A DNA stretch of 64,000 bases, from the NCBI GenBank assembly GCA_017462735.1, contig JAFTQO010000003.1, forward strand, positions 1-64,000, given 5' to 3'. Source of the stretch: Clostridia bacterium (GTDB taxonomy: Bacteria > Bacillota > Clostridia > Christensenellales > Borkfalkiaceae). This document shows, in pieces, positions 8,672 to 18,345 of this stretch. Under the pieces are notes generated by a model, which saw only the letters and a list, made by a program, of their open reading frames with translations, was not told the DNA's origin and ran no database searches. The translations under genes were made by a program, and so were the position numbers. How positions within the stretch are numbered: the stretch's first letter is position 1; each line of letters begins with the position of its first letter.

Positions 8672-9517
8672 ATGGCTAAAATCAGGATAACATCGGACAG
8701 CACTTGCGACTTGAACGCATTGACGGAAACAAGGGATATCGGCATTTTGCCCTTGCAGGTCAATTTGGATACGAAGGCGTATTTTGACGGAGTGGACATC
8801 ACGCCGCAAGATATTTTCGACTTTGTGGCGCAGACGAAAATTTTGCCCAAAACAAGCGCGCCCAGCGTAGGCGACTACGAGGATTTCTTTAAAAAAGAAT
8901 TAAAGGGGTACGACGCGCTTATCCACTTTAACATTTCGGCAAAGAGCAGCGGCTCCCACAACTTTGCGGTAGAGGCGGCAAAGTCGTTTGGCGGCAAGGT
9001 GCACGTCATCGACAGTAAGGCGTTGTCCTCGGGGCAAGGGTTATTGGTGCTCGCGGCGGCAGATATGCGCGACGAGGGCAAGTCCGCAAAAGAAATCGTG
9101 GCGCAAATCAATCTACTTAGGGATAGGGTAAACACCTCCTTTATTCCCGACAGTCTCGACTATTTGCATAAGGGCGGCAGGGTGTCCGGTATGGTCAAAG
9201 TAATGGCGGGTATGTTTAAAATCCATCCCTTGATTTATATGAACGACGGGCAACTCGTCCCCGGGGTAAAATACAGAGGCAAGATGACGCAAATTGTCAA
9301 GCAATACGTCCAAGACCTCAAAGAAAAATATCCTGATTATGACAAAAAACGTTGTTTTGTTACCCACTCTTCCGCCGAGAAAGAGTTGGTGGACGTAGCC
9401 AAAGCGGCGGTAGCGGAAGCGTTTGAGTTTGACGAAGTCATCGAGACGGTGGCGGGTTCTATCATCACTAGCCATTGCGGCAAAGGGACGCTCGGCGTAC
9501 TCTTTATCTATGAATAA
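8672..9517 (+). CDS. DegV family fatty-acid-binding protein (first of two)
   Basis: 281 residues with the DegV hallmarks: N-terminal ITSDSTCDL, a substrate-loop PSVGDYEDFF, the VIDSKALSSGQG segment and the C-terminal SIITSHCGKGTLGV. DegV/FakB proteins bind a fatty acid and, in species with FakA, present it for phosphorylation; no fakA is in this window. Ribosome binding site AAAAGGAG. A second, divergent DegV lies at 24.0-24.9 kb. It probably shares a transcript with neighbours on both sides. Confidence 0.9.
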   Translation: MAKIRITSDSTCDLNALTETRDIGILPLQVNLDTKAYFDGVDITPQDIFDFVAQTKILPKTSAPSVGDYEDFFKKELKGYDALIHFNISAKSSGSHNFAVEAAKSFGGKVHVIDSKALSSGQGLLVLAAADMRDEGKSAKEIVAQINLLRDRVNTSFIPDSLDYLHKGGRVSGMVKVMAGMFKIHPLIYMNDGQLVPGVKYRGKMTQIVKQYVQDLKEKYPDYDKKRCFVTHSSAEKELVDVAKAAVAEAFEFDEVIETVAGSIITSHCGKGTLGVLFIYE

Positions 9518-9538
9518 TTTTGGGTAGCGAGGGAAACT

Positions 9539-10282
9539 ATGGTATCAATATATAGCGACGCCGATTACGAAGCGGCGTTACAACAAAAGAAAAGGATTTG
9601 GCTGGTTTTTTGGATCGTCACGCTCGTCTACTTGGCGTTTTGTATAGCGTGGGTGGTCTATTATACGACCCTGCCCGTCTATCCCAAAGAAGATTTGGTC
9701 TTGCCTCAGGCGATGGTTTACGGCGGTACGGCGGTGTATATTTTATTCACCGTGCCTTTCGTAGGGATTAAACTTTCCCGCGTCAGGAAATATTGCAAGA
9801 TGATGGGCTTTTTGTCCTTGGGCATCAAAAACGTCGAAGAAAACTACTTTATGGGCTTTTATAAGCAACAAATGCAAAAGGATAACGTCGACGTTATCTC
9901 TTGCGTGTTCAGGACGTGGAATAAACGCCGTAAGGACTGGACGGAACGCGAGGTGTATTTGGATAACGAACAGGAGTGGCCGGAGATGGAACGCGGCGAC
10001 TACGTCCGCTACGTCGTACAAAGCAACTTTATTATTCAATACAAAGTATTGCGTGTCGGCGCGATGCAAGAGGATATTGAAAAGGGCTTGATTCCCCAAG
10101 ATATGATGCGGGAAGATAGACCTGTATTCGGGAAAATCTACAACGTTTCCGCGCCGAGCGCGCCGCAAGCGCAACCCAAAGAGGTGGAAGAAATTGCGTC
10201 GGTAGCAGAAACGGCGCCTGCGACGGACGAACAGGCAGAAGCAACGAAAACGGAAGAAGAACAAACGCAAGAGGAGAACTGA
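9539..10282 (+). CDS. hypothetical membrane protein
   Basis: 247 residues, not recognised. Two hydrophobic segments (about residues 19-41 and 59-78) anchor it; the rest is a soluble region with a beta-rich middle (WPEMERGDYVRYVVQ) that could be a small OB-like or barrel domain, and an acidic low-complexity tail rich in E, A and T. It sits one base upstream of the ACT-domain gene, so the two are almost certainly co-translated. Confidence 0.7.
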   Translation: MVSIYSDADYEAALQQKKRIWLVFWIVTLVYLAFCIAWVVYYTTLPVYPKEDLVLPQAMVYGGTAVYILFTVPFVGIKLSRVRKYCKMMGFLSLGIKNVEENYFMGFYKQQMQKDNVDVISCVFRTWNKRRKDWTEREVYLDNEQEWPEMERGDYVRYVVQSNFIIQYKVLRVGAMQEDIEKGLIPQDMMREDRPVFGKIYNVSAPSAPQAQPKEVEEIASVAETAPATDEQAEATKTEEEQTQEEN

Positions 10283-10283
10283 T

Positions 10284-10553
10284 ATGAAAGCAGTAGTAAC
10301 GGTAACGGGTACGGACAAGAAAGGGATTATCGCCAAGGTATCGTCCTTTTTGGCGAGTAAAGGCGCCAACATCGAGGACATTTCTCAGACGGTTATGGGA
10401 GAATATTTTGCCATGATTATGATGGTGGAAGTTGCGGGAAGCGATAGCGACCTTGCCGCTTTGGCGAAAGAGTGTAGCGAGATGGGTAAGACTATCGGTA
10501 TGGCTATCCATATGCAACACGAAGATATTTTTAAAGCAATGCACAACGTTTAA
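10284..10553 (+). CDS. ACT domain protein (UPF0237 type)
   Basis: An 89-residue single ACT domain beginning MKAVVTVTGTDKKGIIAKV, the typical ligand-binding fold of amino-acid sensors. Stand-alone ACT proteins of this type are usually found directly upstream of a UPF0210/PFL gene, as here (24-base gap), implying that it is a regulatory subunit or sensor for that protein. The exact ligand is unknown. Confidence 0.9.
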   Translation: MKAVVTVTGTDKKGIIAKVSSFLASKGANIEDISQTVMGEYFAMIMMVEVAGSDSDLAALAKECSEMGKTIGMAIHMQHEDIFKAMHNV

Positions 10554-10576
10554 TCGTTTTGAACTAAGGAGAAAAA

Positions 10577-11932
10577 ATGTTTACCAACTTTGACGTATTA
10601 GAAACGATTAACATGGTGGAAAAGGAGCATTTGGACATCCGTACGATTACGATGGGTCTGTCCTTGCTCTCCTGCGTGCGCGATAGCGCGGAGGCGACGG
10701 CGACGGCGGTGTACGATCTCGTCTGTAAAAAGGCGGAAAACATCGTCAAGACAGCGGACGAATTGTCGGGGGAATACGGTATCCCCATCGTCAATAAGCG
10801 CGTTTCCGTCACTCCCGTATCTTTGATAACGGCGGCGTTTCCTGAAAAATCCGCACTTGTCGGCAAGGCGCTTGACGACGCGGCGGAAAGATTGGGGATC
10901 GACTTTTTAGGCGGTTATTCTGCCCTCGTGCATAAGTCGACGGCAGAGTACGAAAGAAAATTTATCCAGACGATTCCCGAAGTATTGGCTACGACAAAGA
11001 GGCTTTGTTCTTCCGTCAACGTAGGCTCTACCAAGTCGGGTATCAATATGGAAGCGGTGCGCCTGATGGGCGAGACGTTTAAAGAAGCGGCGCGCCTGAC
11101 GGCAGACAGCGACGGTATGGGCGCGGCGAAACTCGTCGCCTTTTGCAACGCGGTAGAAGACAATCCGTTTATGGCGGGCGCCTTCCACGGCGTAGGCGAG
11201 GCGGACGTCGTCGTCAACGTCGGCGTTTCTGGCCCTGGCGTCGTGAAATGCGCTTTGGAAAAAATCCCCGACGCAAATCTTACGGACGCGGCGGAGATGA
11301 TTAAGCGTACGGCGTTCAAAATTACCCGTGCGGGACAACTCGTTGCCAAGGAAGCGGCAAAACGTTTGCACGCAGAATTCGGTATCGTCGACTTGTCCCT
11401 TGCGCCCACCCCTGCGGTCGGCGACTCGGTGGCGGCAATTTTAGAAGAACTGGGTATCGAGACGGTAGGCGGTCACGGCACGACGGCGGCGCTTGCCATG
11501 CTCAACGACGCGGTCAAAAAAGGCGGCGTGATGGCGTCGTCAAGGGTCGGCGGCTTATCGGGTGCGTTTATCCCCGTCAGCGAAGATATCGGGATGATAA
11601 AAGCGGCGGAAAAGGGCGCGATTACGCTGGATAAGTTGGAGGCAATGACCTGCGTATGTAGCGTAGGGCTGGATATGATAGCCGTACCCGGCGATACGCC
11701 CGCAACGACGATTGCGGCGATTATCGCAGACGAAGCGGCAATCGGTATGATTAACCAAAAGACGACGGCGGTGCGTATTATCCCCGCCCCTGGTAAAAAG
11801 GTGGGCGACGAGGTCAATTTCGGCGGACTTTTGGGACGCGCGCCCGTTATGCCCGTTCATAACTGCGACTCGTCGAAACTTATCAATAGAGGCGGCTCCA
11901 TTCCCGCACCTATCCACAGTTTTAAAAACTAA
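10577..11932 (+). CDS. UPF0210 (PFL-like, DUF711) family protein
   Basis: 451 residues; full-length member of the UPF0210 family, structurally related to the glycyl-radical/PFL barrel but without the radical loop. Motifs include [10 protein letters not shown] near the N-terminus, [25 protein letters not shown] and the glycine-rich [14 protein letters not shown] near the end. Pairing with the ACT-domain gene immediately upstream is conserved in Firmicutes and archaea. Biochemical activity is not established for the family. Ribosome binding site AAGGAG. Confidence 0.92.
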   Translation: MFTNFDVLETINMVEKEHLDIRTITMGLSLLSCVRDSAEATATAVYDLVCKKAENIVKTADELSGEYGIPIVNKRVSVTPVSLITAAFPEKSALVGKALDDAAERLGIDFLGGYSALVHKSTAEYERKFIQTIPEVLATTKRLCSSVNVGSTKSGINMEAVRLMGETFKEAARLTADSDGMGAAKLVAFCNAVEDNPFMAGAFHGVGEADVVVNVGVSGPGVVKCALEKIPDANLTDAAEMIKRTAFKITRAGQLVAKEAAKRLHAEFGIVDLSLAPTPAVGDSVAAILEELGIETVGGHGTTAALAMLNDAVKKGGVMASSRVGGLSGAFIPVSEDIGMIKAAEKGAITLDKLEAMTCVCSVGLDMIAVPGDTPATTIAAIIADEAAIGMINQKTTAVRIIPAPGKKVGDEVNFGGLLGRAPVMPVHNCDSSKLINRGGSIPAPIHSFKN

Positions 11933-11947
11933 TAAAAGGAAACAACT

Positions 11948-13726
11948 ATGCAAAGACAGGACGTGCAACTCCGTTTTAAGTGGAAGACGGAAGATATTTT
12001 TACGGACGATAAGGCTTGGGAAGAAGAATTTTCTTCTTTAGAAGAAAAGTATACCCGTATGGATTTTTCGCGCTATGAAAATGGGTTTGCGGACAAGTCC
12101 GTCTTGTTAGAATATCTTCGTACGACGGAGGATTTTTCCCGTCGTATAGAGAAACTGTACGTCTATGCACATATGCGCAAGGACGAAGACGTGCGCGTTT
12201 CTAAATACGCCGCGTATGCCTCTAAGTCCATGACGCTGTACTCGCAAATCGCCGCCAAAACGGCGTTTGCAGAACCTGCGTTGACCGTCCTCCCCGAAGA
12301 GACGCTAGACGGATATATTGCCGATCCTGATTTTGCGGCGTACGAGTATTCCTTGCGTCGGGTGAAGAAATCCAAACCGCACGTATTAAGCGCAAAGGAA
12401 GAGGGGTTGCTCTCCTTGGCGGCGGACGTGATGGGCGGTTTTCACGATACCTTTACGATGCTAGACAACGCCAACCTCAACTTACCCAAGGCGACCTTGG
12501 ACGGAGAGGAAGTGCAGATGAGTCACGCTCTCTATGCGCTCGCAATGCGCGGGACAGACCGCGCCGTACGCAAGGAGTGGTTTGAAAAGTATTACGAAGC
12601 GTATACGAAACTGATAGACGCTATTACGCAGACCTATCACGGCAACGTCAAAAAGGATATGTTTTTTGCGCAGGCAAAAAAATACGACGGCTGTATGCAA
12701 ATGGCGCTGGCGGGCGAGGACGTCTCTCCCGTGGTTTACGAAAACTTGCTTTCGTCGGTGGAGAAGGGTTTGCCGACTTTGCACCGCTACGTGCGCTTAC
12801 GCAAGAAAGCGCTGGGCTTAGAAGAACAGCATATGTACGATATGAGCGTGCCTTTAGTCGACGGTGCGGAAATAAGCCTTCCCTTTGACGAGGCGTTCGA
12901 TTTGGTCAAACGCGGTCTTGCGCCTTTGGGCGAAGAGTATCTTACGCTGTTTGAAAAAGCGCGGCAAGAGGGCTGGATAGACGTCTACGAAACGGAAGGG
13001 AAACGCAACGGCGCCTATTGCACGGGCGCGTACGACACTCATCCGTACGTACTTTTAAATTATCAACGGACGACGCACGAAGTGTTTACTATCGCTCACG
13101 AAATGGGACACGCGATGCACAGTTATTTTTCCAATCGAACGCAACCTTACGAAAAGGCGAACTATACCATCTTTTTGGCGGAGATTGCCAGCACCGTCAA
13201 CGAAGTATTGCTTCTTAAATACCTCTCGAAAACAACGGAGGACGAGAACCTTAAAAAGTATCTGCTCGGCTATTATTTGGAGATGGTACGCACGACGCTG
13301 TTCAGGCAGACTCAGTTTGCCGAGTTTGAGCAAAAGGCACACGCCCTTGCAGAAAGCGGCGTTCCTTTAACCAAGGAAAACTTATGCGATGCCTACCTTG
13401 CCCTCAACAAAAAGTATTACGGTGACGGGGTAGTGCACGATAGCCAAATCGCCTACGAGTGGGCGAGAATACCGCACTTTTACAATTCCTTTTACGTCTA
13501 TAAATACGCGACGGGGATTATTTCTGCAATGTCCATCGTTCGCCGCATTTTGACGGAGGGAGAGGAGGCGCTCGCCGCCTATTTCCGCTTTTTGTCCTCG
13601 GGCGGTAGGACGGACCCCGTGACCATTTTACAAGAGGCGGGGGTGGACTTGACGACGGCGAAACCCTTTGAAAACGCAATGCAGGAATTTGCGGAAACGT
13701 TACAAGAATTTGAAAAAATGTTTTAA
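11948..13726 (+). CDS. pepF: oligoendopeptidase F (M3B)
   Basis: Cytosolic zinc metallopeptidase cutting medium-length peptides. The zinc motif HEMGH lies at residues 384-388 (TIAHEMGHAMHS), with the third ligand expected in the following helix FLAEIASTVNE. The length of 592 residues and the C-terminal RIPHFYNSFYVYKYATG segment are typical of PepF. Ribosome binding site AAAAGGA. It is placed between UPF0210 and dnaB with short gaps, probably in the same long transcript. Confidence 0.95.
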   Translation: MQRQDVQLRFKWKTEDIFTDDKAWEEEFSSLEEKYTRMDFSRYENGFADKSVLLEYLRTTEDFSRRIEKLYVYAHMRKDEDVRVSKYAAYASKSMTLYSQIAAKTAFAEPALTVLPEETLDGYIADPDFAAYEYSLRRVKKSKPHVLSAKEEGLLSLAADVMGGFHDTFTMLDNANLNLPKATLDGEEVQMSHALYALAMRGTDRAVRKEWFEKYYEAYTKLIDAITQTYHGNVKKDMFFAQAKKYDGCMQMALAGEDVSPVVYENLLSSVEKGLPTLHRYVRLRKKALGLEEQHMYDMSVPLVDGAEISLPFDEAFDLVKRGLAPLGEEYLTLFEKARQEGWIDVYETEGKRNGAYCTGAYDTHPYVLLNYQRTTHEVFTIAHEMGHAMHSYFSNRTQPYEKANYTIFLAEIASTVNEVLLLKYLSKTTEDENLKKYLLGYYLEMVRTTLFRQTQFAEFEQKAHALAESGVPLTKENLCDAYLALNKKYYGDGVVHDSQIAYEWARIPHFYNSFYVYKYATGIISAMSIVRRILTEGEEALAAYFRFLSSGGRTDPVTILQEAGVDLTTAKPFENAMQEFAETLQEFEKMF

Positions 13727-13747
13727 TACACGAAACGGAGAAAAATT

Positions 13748-15244
13748 ATGGCAAACGAAAACAATACGATGCCCTATAACCGCGACGCCGAAATGGCGTT
13801 ACTCGGCTGCTTTTTAATCGACACGGAAATTGCGTCGGAGATGATTGATAAGGTAGGCGAAGAGGATTTTTATATCGAATCGCACAAATATATCGTCACG
13901 GCGATGAAAAAGGTGTTTGCAAGCCGAAAACCCATCGACATCGTTACCGTCGCAGACGAGTTGGACGGCGACGGTAAATTGGATAGGGTCGGGGGCTTTT
14001 CTTACCTCAACGAATTGGCGCAAGTTACCCCCAGCGCGGCGAACTATCAATCTTACTACGAGATAATATCCCGCGACAGTACCAATCGCAAACTCATCCG
14101 CGCAGCGAGAAAAATTATCGAAAATTCGTTAAACGGCGCGGACGGAAAGGACGCCCTGTCCTTTGCGGAAAAATCGGTGTACGACATTTCCCGCGAGACG
14201 GATAGGTCGTCGCTTAAAGGTATGGCGGAAGGGGACGTCGTCGGCGAAGTGTTGCATAAGTTTGAGATTTTGCAATCCAATCCCGACGCTTATCGCGGCG
14301 TACCGACGGGCTTTAAGCATTTTGACCGTATCACCAACGGTTTGCAAGGTGGCGCACTGGTCGTCCTTGCCGCCCGTCCCGGTATGGGTAAAACTTCGCT
14401 TGCGATGAACATCGTAGAACACGCGGCGCTCAAAAAAGACAAGGTCTGCGCCGTATTCTCTCTCGAAATGCCGCGTATGCAAATCGTGCAAAGACTTATC
14501 TGCTCGTACGCGAACGTGAGTATGGCAAAAGCGCTTAGAAAATCCAAAGAGACGCTTAGCAATACCGAGTGGCAAAAACTTATGCTTGCCAGCGATAAAT
14601 TGAAAAAGAGCAACATCTATATCGACGATTCTTCCCGTATCACGCCTGCGGAAATCTTGTCCAAGTGCAGAAGATTAAAATCGACGGCGGGCGGGCTGGA
14701 TCTTGTGATGATCGACTATATCCAGTTGATGTCGGGCGGTTCTTCCAATGTAGCGGGCGCGGAGAACAGACAACAAGAAATCGCATCCATCACCCGCGAC
14801 TTAAAAATTATGGCAAAGGAATTGGACGTGCCCATTTTGGCGCTTTCACAACTTCGCCGTATCCAATCTAAGGAGCCGACTTTGCAAGACCTTCGTGAAT
14901 CGGGCGCAATCGAGCAAGACGCGGATATCGTTATGTTCATCAACCGTCCTGAGGCTACGGCAACGGCGGAGGAATTGGCTAGCGGCTCTATCGTCAAAGG
15001 CGCGGCGCAACTCATCCTTGCCAAGCACCGCGACGGCGAACAGGGCAGGGTGGAACTCCGCTTTATCGGCGAAAGTACCAAGTTCGTCGACGTCGACGCG
15101 CAAAATATGGCGGACGAGCCTCCGCAATTTTCTAAGGCTAAAAAGGTGGATTTCGAGGACGACGAGGAGTTTGAGTATCAAGACGACTATACCCCTCCCG
15201 AACCTCCTCCCGCTTTGGGCGAAAACGAGGAGATGCCTTTTTGA
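13748..15244 (+). CDS. dnaB: replicative DNA helicase DnaB
   Basis: Hexameric 5'-3' helicase of the replisome (B. subtilis DnaC). The N-terminal domain begins MPYNRDAEMALLGCFL. The RecA-like domain has Walker A GMGKTS at residues 212-217, FSLEM, and MIDYIQLM as Walker B, then the arginine-finger region with LSQLRR and SGAIEQDADIV. The C-terminal tail of about 45 residues is acidic and proline-rich. Length 498, slightly long. The DnaD-like protein at 0.4-2.1 kb is a plausible loading partner. Confidence 0.97.
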   Translation: MANENNTMPYNRDAEMALLGCFLIDTEIASEMIDKVGEEDFYIESHKYIVTAMKKVFASRKPIDIVTVADELDGDGKLDRVGGFSYLNELAQVTPSAANYQSYYEIISRDSTNRKLIRAARKIIENSLNGADGKDALSFAEKSVYDISRETDRSSLKGMAEGDVVGEVLHKFEILQSNPDAYRGVPTGFKHFDRITNGLQGGALVVLAARPGMGKTSLAMNIVEHAALKKDKVCAVFSLEMPRMQIVQRLICSYANVSMAKALRKSKETLSNTEWQKLMLASDKLKKSNIYIDDSSRITPAEILSKCRRLKSTAGGLDLVMIDYIQLMSGGSSNVAGAENRQQEIASITRDLKIMAKELDVPILALSQLRRIQSKEPTLQDLRESGAIEQDADIVMFINRPEATATAEELASGSIVKGAAQLILAKHRDGEQGRVELRFIGESTKFVDVDAQNMADEPPQFSKAKKVDFEDDEEFEYQDDYTPPEPPPALGENEEMPF

Positions 15245-15247
15245 CGT

Positions 15248-16246
15248 ATGCAAACGCAGATTAAACGGATAGATGAAAATTCCGTAGCGGAGGCAAAGGA
15301 AATTTTGCTTTCGGGCGGGGTGGTGGCAATCCCGACGGAGACGGTGTACGGGCTGGGCGGCAATGCGTTCGACGATACCGCCGTACAAAAGATTTTTGCC
15401 GTCAAGGGCAGACCTGCCGATAATCCTCTCATCGCCCACGTGCATACGGATTACGATTTATCAAAGATTATCGATTACGACACGGAGATAGCGAAAAAAC
15501 TTCGCGCCGCCTTTTTGCCGGGGCCTTTGACCCTCGTCTACCCCTCTACGGGAAAGGTAAGCAAGTACGTTTCTTGCGGATTAAACACACTTGCGGTGCG
15601 CGTGCCCTCACACGCAGGCGCGCAGGCGCTTTTAAAGGCGGTAAATTTGCCCGTTGTGGCGCCCAGCGCTAATTTGTCTAGGCATGTATCGCCGACCTCG
15701 GCAAAGCACGTTTACGACGATTTTTCGGGACGTATTCCCTTGATTCTCGACGGCGGTGAAGCGATAGGCGGGATAGAGAGCACGGTATGCGACGTCAGCG
15801 GCGAAGTACCTGTGATTTTGAGACCGGGGCTTATCACGAAAGAACAAATCGCCGCCGTTTGCGGTGACTGTCTCGTGTATGAGCACAAAGGCGAAAAACA
15901 AGTAAAGAGCCCTGGCGTTTTATATAAGCATTATTCGCCTAGGTGCGAAACTGCGTTGTTTACGACGGTGGCGCAAGCGGTGGAAGAATGCGAGAGGCTA
16001 CGGCAAGATAAGCGAGTGGGGATTCTTTGCGAAAGCAAGTGGCTTGACCGTTTTGTAGGCGTCGTTTGTTACGACTTAGGCAAAACACCCGAGGAGATGG
16101 CGACAAGGTTGTACGCCGCTTTACGGAAAGCGGAAGAGGAGTGCGACCTGTTGATTGCCATCAAACCCGAGCAACGCGGCGGGGTAATGGACGGGGTACT
16201 CAATAGGCTGGAAAAAGCGTGTACGTCCAAAGACGTTGCGCATTGA
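15248..16246 (+). CDS. ywlC: L-threonylcarbamoyladenylate synthase (Sua5/YwlC)
   Basis: Makes threonylcarbamoyl-AMP from threonine, bicarbonate and ATP for the t6A modification of ANN-decoding tRNAs. The YrdC domain covers residues ~10-200 with VAIPTETVYGLGGNAF, KGRPADNPL and VAPSANLS. A linker SPGVLYKHYSPR leads into the C-terminal Sua5 domain (to residue 332), so this is the long two-domain form. It starts three bases after the dnaB stop. With ywlE and rpiB following, the order matches the ywlC-ywlE-ywlF cluster of Bacillus. Confidence 0.94.
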   Translation: MQTQIKRIDENSVAEAKEILLSGGVVAIPTETVYGLGGNAFDDTAVQKIFAVKGRPADNPLIAHVHTDYDLSKIIDYDTEIAKKLRAAFLPGPLTLVYPSTGKVSKYVSCGLNTLAVRVPSHAGAQALLKAVNLPVVAPSANLSRHVSPTSAKHVYDDFSGRIPLILDGGEAIGGIESTVCDVSGEVPVILRPGLITKEQIAAVCGDCLVYEHKGEKQVKSPGVLYKHYSPRCETALFTTVAQAVEECERLRQDKRVGILCESKWLDRFVGVVCYDLGKTPEEMATRLYAALRKAEEECDLLIAIKPEQRGGVMDGVLNRLEKACTSKDVAH

Positions 16247-16272
16247 AACTACGCAAGAAGAAGGGAGAAAAC

Positions 16273-16866
16273 ATGAGCGCAAAAAAGCCCAAACAAATCG
16301 TCTTTATCTGTACGGGGAACACCTGTCGTTCGCCAATGGCGGAGGCGTTGCTCTCCCGTGAATTGACGGCGCTCGGTATCCAAGGATACTGCGCGACGAG
16401 TGCGGGTACGGCGGCGAAAAGGGAAGGCCGACTCAATCCTCTTTCGGCGCAGGTGCTGGCAGAAAACGGGATGCAGTTGGACGGTTTTGTTTCCAAACCC
16501 ATAGACGAAAAAATGCTGACGGGCGCTAAAGCCATCGTTTGTATGACGCAGGCGCAACGGGACGAAGTATCCTATATGCGTTGGAAATTGCTTAGCGAAA
16601 AAGGTCGTAAGCGCATCACGGACAACGTCTATTGTTTTGCGGACTTTTGCGGGAAAGAAGTGCCCGATCCTTACGGCTATGGGCTGGAAGAATACCGCTA
16701 CGTGTTTGCGCTTATGCAGGACGGGATGTATTCCCTGATGGATAAATTATTTAAAAAGGAATTAAAAGCGCTTTTGGAAAAGGAAGGGGGCATGGTCGAA
16801 AAGACAAGCGTCCCTGCACCAAGTAATAAGCGCAAAAATAAGAAAAAAACCGCTGAAGAAGCGTAA
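16273..16866 (+). CDS. ywlE: low-molecular-weight protein phosphatase (YwlE-like)
   Basis: 197 residues from ATG 16273, chosen because AGGGAG precedes it and the phosphatase loop follows at once; an in-frame ATG 54 bases upstream overlaps ywlC and lacks a site. The P-loop CTGNTCRS places the nucleophile at Cys13 and Arg at 19, with the acid Asp in the VPDPYGYG segment. A threonine after the P-loop glycine-asparagine (GNT) is the feature that marks protein-arginine phosphatases in B. subtilis YwlE, and mcsB, the arginine kinase, is also in the window. The last ~30 residues form an unusual basic tail ending in KRKNKKKTAEEA. Confidence 0.88.
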   Translation: MSAKKPKQIVFICTGNTCRSPMAEALLSRELTALGIQGYCATSAGTAAKREGRLNPLSAQVLAENGMQLDGFVSKPIDEKMLTGAKAIVCMTQAQRDEVSYMRWKLLSEKGRKRITDNVYCFADFCGKEVPDPYGYGLEEYRYVFALMQDGMYSLMDKLFKKELKALLEKEGGMVEKTSVPAPSNKRKNKKKTAEEA

Positions 16867-16878
16867 AGGAGAAAGGAT

Positions 16879-17331
16879 ATGAAAATTGCAGTTGCGTGTG
16901 ACCACGGTGGGTTGAATTTGAAAAACGCGGTCATTGCATACGTGGAAAAATTGGGGCACGAGGTAAAAGATTTCGGGACGTATACGAAAGATAGTTGCGA
17001 CTATCCCGATTTTGCGGCGGCAGCGGCAGAAAGCGTTGCTTGTGGCGAGTGCGAGAGAGGAATTCTCGTTTGTTCTTCGGGGATTGGCGTGTCTATCGTC
17101 GCCAACAAAGTGCCGGGGGTTAGATGCGCTCATTGCCACGACACCTACTGCGCAAAGTTCACCCGTTTGCACAACGACGCCAATATGATTGCGTTCGGTG
17201 AAAAAGTGGTAGGCGAAGGACTAATGCAAGAGATGGTGTCCATTTTCTTGACGACGGAGTTTGAAGGCGGGGAACGCCACGAAAGGCGCGTAGCAAAAAT
17301 CAAAGCCTTGGAAGAGAAGTACGGAAAATGA
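16879..17331 (+). CDS. rpiB: ribose 5-phosphate isomerase B
   Basis: Interconverts ribose 5-phosphate and ribulose 5-phosphate in the pentose phosphate pathway. Residues CDHGG near position 8 and the anion-hole loop CSSGIGVSIVANK are the active-site motifs; the catalytic cysteine of the family is in LVCSSGIG. Length 150 residues is normal. AAAGGAG precedes the start. The stop overlaps the start of the S51 peptidase gene by four bases (ATGA), so the two are translationally coupled. Confidence 0.95.
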   Translation: MKIAVACDHGGLNLKNAVIAYVEKLGHEVKDFGTYTKDSCDYPDFAAAAAESVACGECERGILVCSSGIGVSIVANKVPGVRCAHCHDTYCAKFTRLHNDANMIAFGEKVVGEGLMQEMVSIFLTTEFEGGERHERRVAKIKALEEKYGK

Positions 17332-18035
17332 GAAAAATTATCGCTATCGGCGGCGGCGATCTTAGAGAGCGAACGACGCTGAAAATTGACGAATATATCG
17401 CCTCCCTTGCCAAGGCTCGCGCGGGCGAAAGACGGGCAAACGCTCTGTTTTTGCCTACGGCAAGTCACGATTTTATGCCCTATTACAATACCTTTCACAA
17501 GGTGTACACGGGGCTATTTAATATCAAGACGGACGTCGCCTTGACCGTCTTTAAAGAGGTCGACCTCGAAAAGATGAAAGGCAAGTTTGAAAAGGCGGAT
17601 ATGATCTACGTCGGCGGCGGCGACACCGTTTTTATGATAGAAAAGTGGAAGGAAACGGGACTTTTGCCCTTGATTCAGGACGCCTACGAACGTGGCGTTT
17701 TGATTACGGGGCTCAGCGCAGGCGCCATCTGTTGGTTTGAGGATATCTACACCGATTCGGTGGTGGGACAGCCTGGAAAATATGCCGAATTTAAAGGTCT
17801 CGGCTGGTTGAAAAAAGGGATAATTTCTCCTCATTACAATCAAAGAACGCTTGACTTTGATAAAATCGTATGTTATAATGATACTCGCGCGTTGGGGATA
17901 GAAGACAACGCGGCAATCGTCGTAGAAGAGGGCGAGATCGTAGGTAGTCTTTCTTGTGGCGAGGGCAGGGCGTACCGCTTAGAGAGTAAAGGCGGTGTCT
18001 TGACGAAAGAAGCAATCCCCGAAATAACTTTATAA
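17328..18035 (+). CDS. peptidase S51 family protein (dipeptidase E-like)
   Basis: 235 residues. The nucleophile Ser130 sits in GLSAGAICW, preceded by YVGGGDTVFMIEKW and followed by ISPHYNQR, which carries the likely catalytic histidine. The family includes aspartyl dipeptidase PepE and cyanophycinase; short members like this in Firmicutes are usually annotated as peptidase E. The start overlaps rpiB by four bases. The gene ends 25 bases before tRNA-Leu and is separated from it only by a small hairpin (CTTTCCC/GGGAAAG). Confidence 0.88.
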   Translation: MRKIIAIGGGDLRERTTLKIDEYIASLAKARAGERRANALFLPTASHDFMPYYNTFHKVYTGLFNIKTDVALTVFKEVDLEKMKGKFEKADMIYVGGGDTVFMIEKWKETGLLPLIQDAYERGVLITGLSAGAICWFEDIYTDSVVGQPGKYAEFKGLGWLKKGIISPHYNQRTLDFDKIVCYNDTRALGIEDNAAIVVEEGEIVGSLSCGEGRAYRLESKGGVLTKEAIPEITL

Positions 18036-18060
18036 AACTCTTTCCCTAATGGGAAAGTAT

Positions 18061-18145
18061 GCGGACGTGGCGAAATTGGCAGACGCGCAAGATTCAGGTT
18101 CTTGTGGGTAACACCGTGTGGGTTCAAATCCCTTCGTCCGCACCA
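18061..18145 (+). tRNA. tRNA-Leu(CAG)
   Basis: Acceptor GCGGACG pairs with CGTCCGC, then discriminator A and an encoded CCA. The anticodon arm CAAGA/TCTTG carries loop TTCAGGT with anticodon CAG. A long variable arm and the T-loop GGTTCAAATCC fit a class II leucine tRNA. Pieces of its 3' half recur downstream (see the repeat entries), marking it as an integration target. It is probably cut from the transcript of the upstream peptidase gene. Confidence 0.96.
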
Positions 18146-18178
18146 AAAAAAGAACACCCAAAAAGGTGTTCTTTTTTT
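18146..18178 (+). terminator. intrinsic terminator after tRNA-Leu
   Basis: AAAAGAACACC/GGTGTTCTTTT hairpin with a seven-base T-run immediately after the tRNA CCA. Confidence 0.85.
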
Positions 18179-18238
18179 GGTATGTTACGACCCCACGAAG
18201 GGATTTGAGGGTAGGAAGAACTTTTCGGGAGAAAAGTT

Positions 18239-18283
18239 GTTTTGCCCCGATTAGCATATATTGCATACATGTAGGGGCAAAAC
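18239..18283. repeat. 10-bp inverted repeat inside the tRNA-flanked unit
   Basis: GTTTTGCCCC and GGGGCAAAAC are perfect inverted arms separated by 25 bases, within the 201-bp unit. It may be a hairpin or a recombinase arm site. Confidence 0.45.
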
Positions 18284-18345
18284 TGGACGATTGATAATCG
18301 TTTACTGGGGCGCGCCGCTAAAGGCGCTATCCCTTCGTCCGCACC

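Noticed and set aside
17873..18266. Minus-strand open frames over tRNA-Leu, containing GRRDLNPHG- and KGFEPTRC-like words
   Set aside because: These words are the usual artefact of translating a tRNA gene on the wrong strand; the frames have no ribosome binding site and overlap the tRNA.
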